The notes under the pieces were generated by a model. That model ran no database searches. It was given only the letters and a program-made list of their open reading frames with translations, and had not been told where the DNA came from. Source: Corylus avellana (Eukaryota > Streptophyta > Magnoliopsida > Fagales > Betulaceae). From it: a DNA stretch of 64,000 bases. Shown in pieces: positions 58,093 to 64,000 of the stretch. Numbering within the stretch: position 1 is the first letter of the stretch; each line of letters begins with the position of its first letter. The stretch lies in the NCBI RefSeq assembly GCF_901000735.1, contig NC_081542.1:23823093-23887092 (forward strand). Direction: 5' to 3'. Made by a program: the position numbers and the translations under genes.

Positions 58093-58100
58093 TATAAATT
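58093..58100 (+). promoter_or_regulatory. Gene D TATA box
   Basis: TATAAATT, 45 bp before the ATG at 58145. Confidence 0.7.
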
Positions 58101-58144
58101 GATAGAATTTAAGCATTTCTCTTGGAGGTATAGAACCAGAACAA

Positions 58145-59795
58145 ATGTCGATAGGGAGCTCTCTCCCCGTTCCTTGTGTTCAGGAGCTGGCAAAGGAGAC
58201 GACGGCGACAGTGCCGCCGCGGTATCTTCGTCCCGATCAGGACCCTCCCAACATATTCGACACCACTTGTTTACCCCAAGTCCCTGTAATCGACATGCAG
58301 AAGCTATTCTCCCCTGAATTTATGGACTCTGAGTTGGAGAAGTTGCACCATGCAAGCAAAGAATGGGGTTTCTTCCAGGTCTTCTCTCTCTCTCTCTCTC
58401 TCGACATGAATTTCTCTAGTTAATTTGTAGATGACTTTAATTGTACTAAAAATTATAGTATACCCAATTAAGCACTCTTTTTCTAAACTTTATGGGTTCA
58501 AAACAAGAATATTGCCATTTTTTAAATAAATTATTTCATGTTAAAATCATTAAAAGAATTGTTTTTTATTTTATTTTATTTTTTTATGAATATGAAAAAA
58601 TTATTAAATAACAAAATACCACATTGGAGATTAGGACCTATGAAAACATAAGTGTGGGATTTTTTGTTTTTGAGTCATGGGAAGTTGAAGACAGGCGTAC
58701 AATTGAAGTGTGGGCTAGCTGGCTTGAGGAGAAGGGGATAAGGTTCACGTGGCATATGGATATTGGCTGCATAGATTGCTGGTGATGCAGTGATGACACC
58801 TGGACGGGTTGTTATAAATCCATTAAAGAGAGAAGATGGTGGGGAGATGGTCCACAGAATGCATTGAAGCATTTCACAATCCATTGGGCTTGCTCTTAGT
58901 TACAAGTTGGTTAATTGTTTGGGTTGGACAGCTGGGGATTATACTTACTTTATAATCAGGACTAACACCATAGAAGTTGAGTATCAAAATTGTTGTAATC
59001 CTGTTAGAAGTTTATATAAAATATATGATATAAATGTTAAAAAAGAAAAAAAATTATATATATGTGGTTAGCGTTAGCCCTTTTTTTAACCCTAAACCGC
59101 TAATCTAGTCTAACCGTAATCACCGCCTTCAAAAGTAGTTAACGGTTAGTACGGTTAGTTGTTAGGAACCTACCCGCACTTTGGAATATGTCAAATCAGC
59201 AGTGGATAACCATTAATGAATGGATAAGTTTTGTTTAAATTATAAGAGATGGCCTCATATGAAACTATTAATTGTTGTAATTCCTTTCGAGTAAAAGTTG
59301 GAAATTAATGTTTTGCAGTTAATAAATCATGGGGTGAGCACTTCATTGTTGGAGAAGATGAAATTAGACATTTCAGAGTTTTTTAAGCTGTCGATGGAAG
59401 AGAAGAAAAAGTATTGGCAACAACCAGGAGACATTGAGGGGTTTGGGCAGATCTTTGTTGTGTCCGATGAGCAAAAGCTTGACTGGGGAGACGTGTTTGC
59501 CCTGACCACACTTCCAACCAATTTGAGGAAGCCCCACTTGTTCCCCAAGCTCCCTCTACCATTCAGGTCCCATCTCTCGCTTTTTTTTTTGTTAGAGTGT
59601 TGATTAAATAATTAAATTTTAGATAAGTTTCACAAAAAGTTCTTGTACTACAATTTGTTTTTGAGAAAACTCTCTTAAATTTAAAAAATTCACAATTTCA
59701 CCACTCGAACTTTTATTTTGATGTAATTTATCCCATTTATTAATTTTGTCATTGAACCCTAACGGAAATTCTTAAAAAGACCAAATTACCCTTCG

Positions 59796-59832
<37 letters not shown>

Positions 59833-61036
59833 TGAAAAAAATGAAGGAAAAAAAAAGGGGTGACAAGGTGGTCAACTTGTGATTACCTTTTTATAATAAC
59901 TTTAATTTTTTTAAAAAAATTTAATTTGAAAATAAGGGTAAATTTTAAATTTTATAAAAATGTTAGGGGGTATAATGGTCATTTTATCGGTTTTATGTTT
60001 AAAAACTGAAGTAGTGGATACATTACATCAAATTAAAAGTTCGTGAGATGAAATTGATAGTTTTTTAAATTTGGGAGATTTTTCCTAAGACGTGCAGTAT
60101 TTTGAAGTGTCTAAAGTGAAGTTTTTCTTTAAATTTATCTATTCCTATCCGCTTAAGCTTCTGGAATAACCGATAATGTAACATGGTATCAGAGCCAAAA
60201 ATTTTGAAATCGAACTTAAAATGATTAAATTTATTTCTTTCTATTATCTTAAACTTTTGAGATAATTATTGATTTATTATTGCCATGATCAAACACTTGT
60301 GGCACATCTGATGGAGACCAATTTTTAATGATTGAACCATCTCAAATGATCTGATCATGCAGAGATAACTTAGAAGCCTACTCAGCAGAGCTTCAAAAAC
60401 TTGCCATGGAAATCCTTAAACTTATGGCAAAAGCCCTTGGAATGGAATATAATTACATGAAGAACCTGTTTGAAGATGGGCGCCAGGCAATTAGGATGAA
60501 CTACTACCCTCCATGTCCACAGCCAGAGCTTGTGATTGGCCTCAACCCCCACTCCGACGCTACCGGCCTAACAATTCTCCTCCAACTCAATGAAATTGAA
60601 GGCCTCCAGATAAGAAAAGATGGGATGTGGATTCCTGTAATACCCCTCCCCAATGCTTTTGTTGTCAACATTGGAGACATTTTAGAGGTAAATTAATCAA
60701 ATCCCTTTGTTATGTGCTTGAGTAAACAAGACTTGTCATATTATATGTTTTTCGTGCATGTTTTGTCAGATTATGAGTAATGGAATATACCGTAGCATCG
60801 AGCATCGTGCGACGGTTAACTCGGTAAAGGAGCGACTATCTGTGGCTACATTTTACAGTCCGGGATGGGAACGTGATATGAGTCCGGCACCAAGCCTTAT
60901 TACTCCAGAATCACCAGCATTGTTCAAAAGAATAGGAGTTGCAGATTACTACAGGGGATATTTCTCTCGTGAACTCAATGGGAAGTCGTATCTTGATGTC
61001 GTGAGGATCCAAAATGAGGAAGAGAAAGGCTCTTAA
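58145..61036 (+). CDS. SRG1-like Fe(II)/2-oxoglutarate oxygenase, gene D, 4 exons
   Basis: Exons 58145-58378, 59319-59566, 60363-60687 and 60770-61036 join to 357 residues with the same phases as gene C. The HxD...H iron site and RLS motif are complete. Substitutions relative to C include IFVVSDEQ for [16 protein letters not shown] for GDMFTLTT, and MSPAPSL for MGPAPSL after the RLS motif. Intron 1 of D has its own sequence where C carries the dispersed repeat. Intron 2 has the same MITE as C, so that insertion predates the duplication. The upstream region was later hit by the foldback MITE 190-240 bp before the TATA box, which could affect expression. Confidence 0.94.
59622..60132. mobile_element. 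MULE-type MITE in intron 2 of gene D
   Basis: Orthologous to 54966-55492. Flanked by TTAAATTTT / TTAAATTTA (one mismatch), consistent with a 9-bp duplication. It lacks most of the ACCCAACCGTGGGTCACC palindrome kept in gene C. Confidence 0.7.
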
Positions 61037-61569
61037 GACTATCCTTCACTTTGAAAAACTCGATGAATATGGTTATCTATAAGGAAATAAATGTCATGAA
61101 AGCTATTGTGTAATATATGAGTGCTAGCTAGTAGCGGATCCTATGCTCATTATTCTGGTTTGATTATATGCAAGCCAGCTGATTTAAATAAACACATATT
61201 CATGATAAAATTGTTCATTTTGCCAAAGCCGAAGGCACTTGTGATTCCTTCAACAGCAAAAAATCGACCAACAGAATTTAGACCCTAAACTTTAGGTCTG
61301 AACATTCAGGTTCGAGGTCGAACGTTTGGTCAGACTGTGGCGAACATTCGGTCAGAATGCCAGGATGCATGCAAGGTTCCTATTTCTAAACCCAACATAT
61401 ATATAGCGAATTTCATACTAGGCATCTAACAGGTTAATAAAAATATAATAAACCACAACAACATAATAATCTCATAAAATAAGAGTTGGTTTAGGACATT
61501 TGAAAAACCTTTTTACTTTTTAAGGAAAATAATTGTACAAACTCATCATGGTCATGAGACCAAAATTCA

Positions 61570-62442
61570 GCCCTCCTAAAGCTACAGGCTTGCTATAAAA
61601 CACCAGGGGGGAGGACCGATGAGGGACATGTGCTATCTTTCTTACTTTTCTCGTATTCTTGATATTTTCTTGCTTGTCTTAATATTATTATTATGTGTTC
61701 CTTTGTAAAAGAAATCTTTGTGAACAGGTTTTGGCGGAATACCAAAACCCTTGCATGAGAACTATATTTATAAGCTTAGTCAATTACAGAGTAAGAGACC
61801 TATTTGAACTATACAAAAGTGTTTAATTACAAACTGAAACCTAGAGATCATAGAATACATCAAATTATCCGACATCAATAAGATAAAGGTCTTTCAATCT
61901 TATGAGAAGTTGGTGTGAAGCCAACTTCTCTTTCTATGCACTTTGTCTTGGATAAGTGTTCCGGCCACATCTTCTCTTCTTCTCCTCTTGTCTTGATCAC
62001 TAGCAGTGTACTTCTCGTCAGCTTTATCTTCATTAATCGCAGTATCATTAGTATTATTATCCACAGCTGCCACTTCACTGCTTGTAGTAGGAACTTCATC
62101 TGCAGTAGGACTTCTAGGAGCTTTAGTTGCAGTAGGACTCCTCCACACTGCTGCCACTTCACTAGGAGTTGCAGCTGTGCTTCACTGTGTGCTGGAGCTG
62201 GCTGCTGCACTAGGAGCTGGTGTAACTTCTGCCCTAGCTGCTGATGCCCTAGGAGCATCATCTGCAGTATGCTTGGCTGCTGGCCATGGGAGCATCTCCA
62301 TCTCCTTCTGCAGTATCCTTAACACATTGGTCCAACTTAGGCACCGGAGGTGGTGTTACTGCCTTCCCCTCATTTTCTGCGGCACTCATTATTGATACCC
62401 CTATTTTCCTCGTAGAACCTAGGGTCGAAAGCCCCCTGGCGT
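61570..62442 (-). pseudogene. Broken Ala/Thr/Ser-rich coding-like sequence, unidentified
   Basis: From an ATG at 62389 (minus strand, MSAAENEGKAV) an open frame runs about 43 codons to a stop. A second frame, 62157-61900, reads TADEVPTTSSEVAAVDNNTN and ends in a basic stretch (KRRRREDVAG). One or two indels could have split one frame. Internal repeats of CTCCTAGnnnTCCTACTGCA-type words give long frames on both strands, so part of this is simple repetition. I do not recognise it; a retroelement gag start or a captured gene are both possible. Confidence 0.3.
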
Positions 62443-62706
62443 TGAAGAAATTAGTGGGTCTTGTCCACAGGCAATGTGGGATTATTCCTCAACAACCTCC
62501 CTCATGTGCAGGCCGGTATTTTTCCTGGTCCTTGTCACGGGGTAAGTATTGTGGACCCTATTTGTCCTGTGGTAGGCTCTGATACCATGAAGAAATTAGT
62601 GGGTCTAACTCATCTCATAAAACCGGTTTTATAGGAGATGATTGCTCATTCCTTATAAACATGCTCAAGGTCATGTTTACAGGCAATGTGGGATTATTCC
62701 TCAACA
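62443..62706 (-). mobile_element. TRIM (terminal-repeat retrotransposon in miniature) with shortened 3' LTR
   Basis: 264 bp on the minus strand. The 5' LTR is 62588-62706 (119 bp, TGTTGAGGAATAATCC to ACTAATTTCTTCA), immediately followed by TGGTATCAGAGCC (62575-62587, primer binding site). A purine-rich GAGGGAGG tract precedes the 3' LTR at 62443-62494, which is only 52 bp and lacks the LTR's middle. The target duplication is ACGCC on the minus strand (plus GGCGT at 62438-62442 and 62707-62711). No coding capacity, as is normal for TRIMs. Confidence 0.88.
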
Positions 62707-62711
62707 GGCGT

Positions 62712-63380
62712 GACAACTTCATGAACAACCTATATTCACACATTAAAGCCTTAAAGGCTACATTTTTTTCTTGATGATGTTTATAATACCAGTGATCCCT
62801 ATGTAAGTTACCAAACTAATCTTTCTATCTCAAATCTTCAATATATAGGAAAAAGATAGTAGTTGAATACAACATAAATGAGATAATCATATCACAAGGA
62901 TTTTATTACAATCACAATTATATACTGTTGCCATCGTATCTGTTGAGATAAAATAATTCTAGGATCACAATGAGTCACACAAGATACCAAGATTTAAGTA
63001 GTACGGCCTAACAAGCTTACATCTACTGGTGAAGACGATCCAGGAGAAATTCACTAACAAAAGGGTGAAATACAGAGAGTAGTATAAACAAAACCACTCA
63101 AATCCAAAAGCCTCAATACACCCAAACTCACAAACACACAAATTAAAGAGAATTAAAAACAAAAGAGAAATTAATCTCTTAATTCTCTAATAGAGCTGCT
63201 GCCCTCTCACATTTTTTCCTTCTCTACCGAGTTGCTGCCTTGTTCCTCTCTTAATTTTGCACACACAAAACTGCAGCACCCTCTTCTTGGTGAATGGCCG
63301 CATGAGTATATATAACTCATATATATAGATATATAAATGCTAGTAAACCTCACAATGAAGTACTTCACCATAAAGTAAAC
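62712..63380. repeat. Intergenic with a dispersed repeat related to the starts of the C and D units
   Basis: Positions about 62960-63300 (ACACAAGATACCAAGATTTA through AAGCCTCAATACACCC to a TTGCTGCC-type stretch) resemble 52580-52990 and 56935-57210. No gene was recognised. Confidence 0.55.
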
Positions 63381-63383
63381 TTC

Positions 63384-64000
63384 TCAATGAAGAAAGCAGC
63401 ATGTGAGACAAACCAAGTCGGGGCAAAGGGTGAACTTAGCTAAGTCTGCTTGTTTCCTTGGCAAGAACACCAAACCAGTTGTCAGGAATGCTATCAAAGA
63501 CACTCTCAATCTGCAGTTGATTCCCTCACATGCCAAATATCTGGGCCTTCCTCTTTTCATCCATAAAAATAAACGCCTTGCCTTCATTGACCTTGAAACC
63601 AAGATTATTAGAAAAATCTCTGGTTGGAAATCCAAGCTTTTATCTCAGGCTGCTAGAACCACTCTCATCAAGACAGTTGCTAATGCCATCCCCTCCTACG
63701 CCATGTCCATTTTTCACCTTCCAAAATCCCTTTGTCAGAATATCGACAGTGCTATTCGAAAGTTTTGGTGGGGTTTTCCCCAAGATAAGAAGCATTTATC
63801 TCTCCTCTCTTGGAAAAGTATTTGTTCTCCTAAGTCTCTTGGAGGGCTTGGCATCAGATCTATGGAGGCTTTGAATAGCTCCCTTCTTGCGAAGTTGGGT
63901 TGGAGGATGTTGTCTAGCACCTCTTTGCTTTGGGTTGTACACTCTAAAAGCAAAATATTTGAGGAATTATTCTTTTCTTGAAGCCCCCTTAAACTCTGAT
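63384..64000 (+). pseudogene. LINE (non-LTR retrotransposon) reverse transcriptase, C-terminal fragment
   Basis: The frame 63403-63981 has the region downstream of the RT fingers typical of plant L1-type LINE ORF2: SGQRVNLAKS, KYLGLP, GWKSKLLSQAARTTLIKTV, RKFWWG, LSWKSICSPKSLGGLGIR. The RT catalytic FADD box and the endonuclease are missing; the fragment begins abruptly at about 63395. Near 63970 the homologous reading moves to another frame, so the fragment is frameshifted. The window ends inside it. Confidence 0.85.

Larger units (their letters stand above)
56931..61569 (+). repeat. Tandem duplication unit 2 (gene D)
   Basis: Second unit of the tandem pair. It is longer than unit 1 mainly because of the 595-bp MITE at 57307-57901. 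It ends at ACCAAAATTCA, where unrelated sequence starts. Confidence 0.88.

Noticed and set aside
61875..62582. Several ORFs of 85-129 codons on both strands
   Set aside because: Overlapping frames through an Ala/Thr/Leu repeat-rich stretch; at most one minus-strand frame is plausible and it is listed as a broken candidate.
1..64000. Search for tRNA, snRNA and miRNA genes
   Set aside because: No tRNA A/B-box cloverleaf or snRNA motif was seen. The TGGTATCA words are retrotransposon primer binding sites, not tRNAs. The foldback MITE at 57307 is the only strong hairpin and is explained as a transposon.

Overview
The window is nuclear DNA from a flowering plant, most likely a eudicot. The evidence is AT-rich intergenic DNA, intron-split genes with GT-AG borders, plant xyloglucan endotransglucosylase (XTH) and SRG1-like 2-oxoglutarate oxygenase genes, and a dense layer of plant transposons (Ty1/copia, Ty3/gypsy-type LTRs, TRIM, MULE, hAT, LINE). 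The species cannot be named from the sequence. Three runs of exactly 100 N (132-231, 15675-15774, 41155-41254) mark scaffold joins, so the window consists of a short stub and three contigs.

Contig 1 (232-15674) opens with segment A: an old 25S rDNA fragment, an LTR-like stretch with a 45-bp VNTR, and a complete three-exon XTH gene on the minus strand. It continues into a Copia locus (6589-13775) in which an LTR is split in two around a circularly permuted copy of its own family. Contig 2 (15775-41154) holds a large LTR retrotransposon lacking gag-pol and carrying a 220-codon ORF on the opposite strand, a 97-bp tandem repeat, a Gypsy-like LTR end, a decayed Copia element, an SRG1-like oxygenase gene (minus strand), a MULE, and then segment A again with the second XTH copy. 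It ends in a 160-bp perfect palindrome at the gap. Contig 3 (41255-64000) starts with an inverted, almost identical copy of 25326-33245 (oxygenase gene plus Copia element; coordinates sum to 74500). It continues with an hAT element, two tandemly duplicated SRG1-like genes (C and D), a TRIM and a LINE fragment.

The large repeats sit at contig ends and differ by only about 0.2 percent plus a few indels. The simplest reading is therefore unmerged haplotype overlap and not real duplication. The end of contig 2 (A2) overlaps the start of contig 1 (A1), and contig 3 in reverse overlaps the middle of contig 2. If so, the real locus would be a tandem array of three SRG1-like oxygenase genes in one orientation (D, C, B) followed by one XTH gene, with Copia, MULE, hAT and TRIM insertions between them. 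The window would then overcount both gene families.

The intact genes encode a secreted cell-wall enzyme (XTH) and soluble Fe(II)/2-oxoglutarate oxygenases of specialised metabolism; nothing in the sequence links them in one pathway. The most unusual material is in the mobile layer: the permuted Copia in a split LTR, the gag-pol-less LTR element with an antisense ORF, a TRIM with a shortened LTR, repeated MULE-type insertions into oxygenase introns with 9-bp target duplications, and a foldback MITE whose empty site is preserved in the sister gene.
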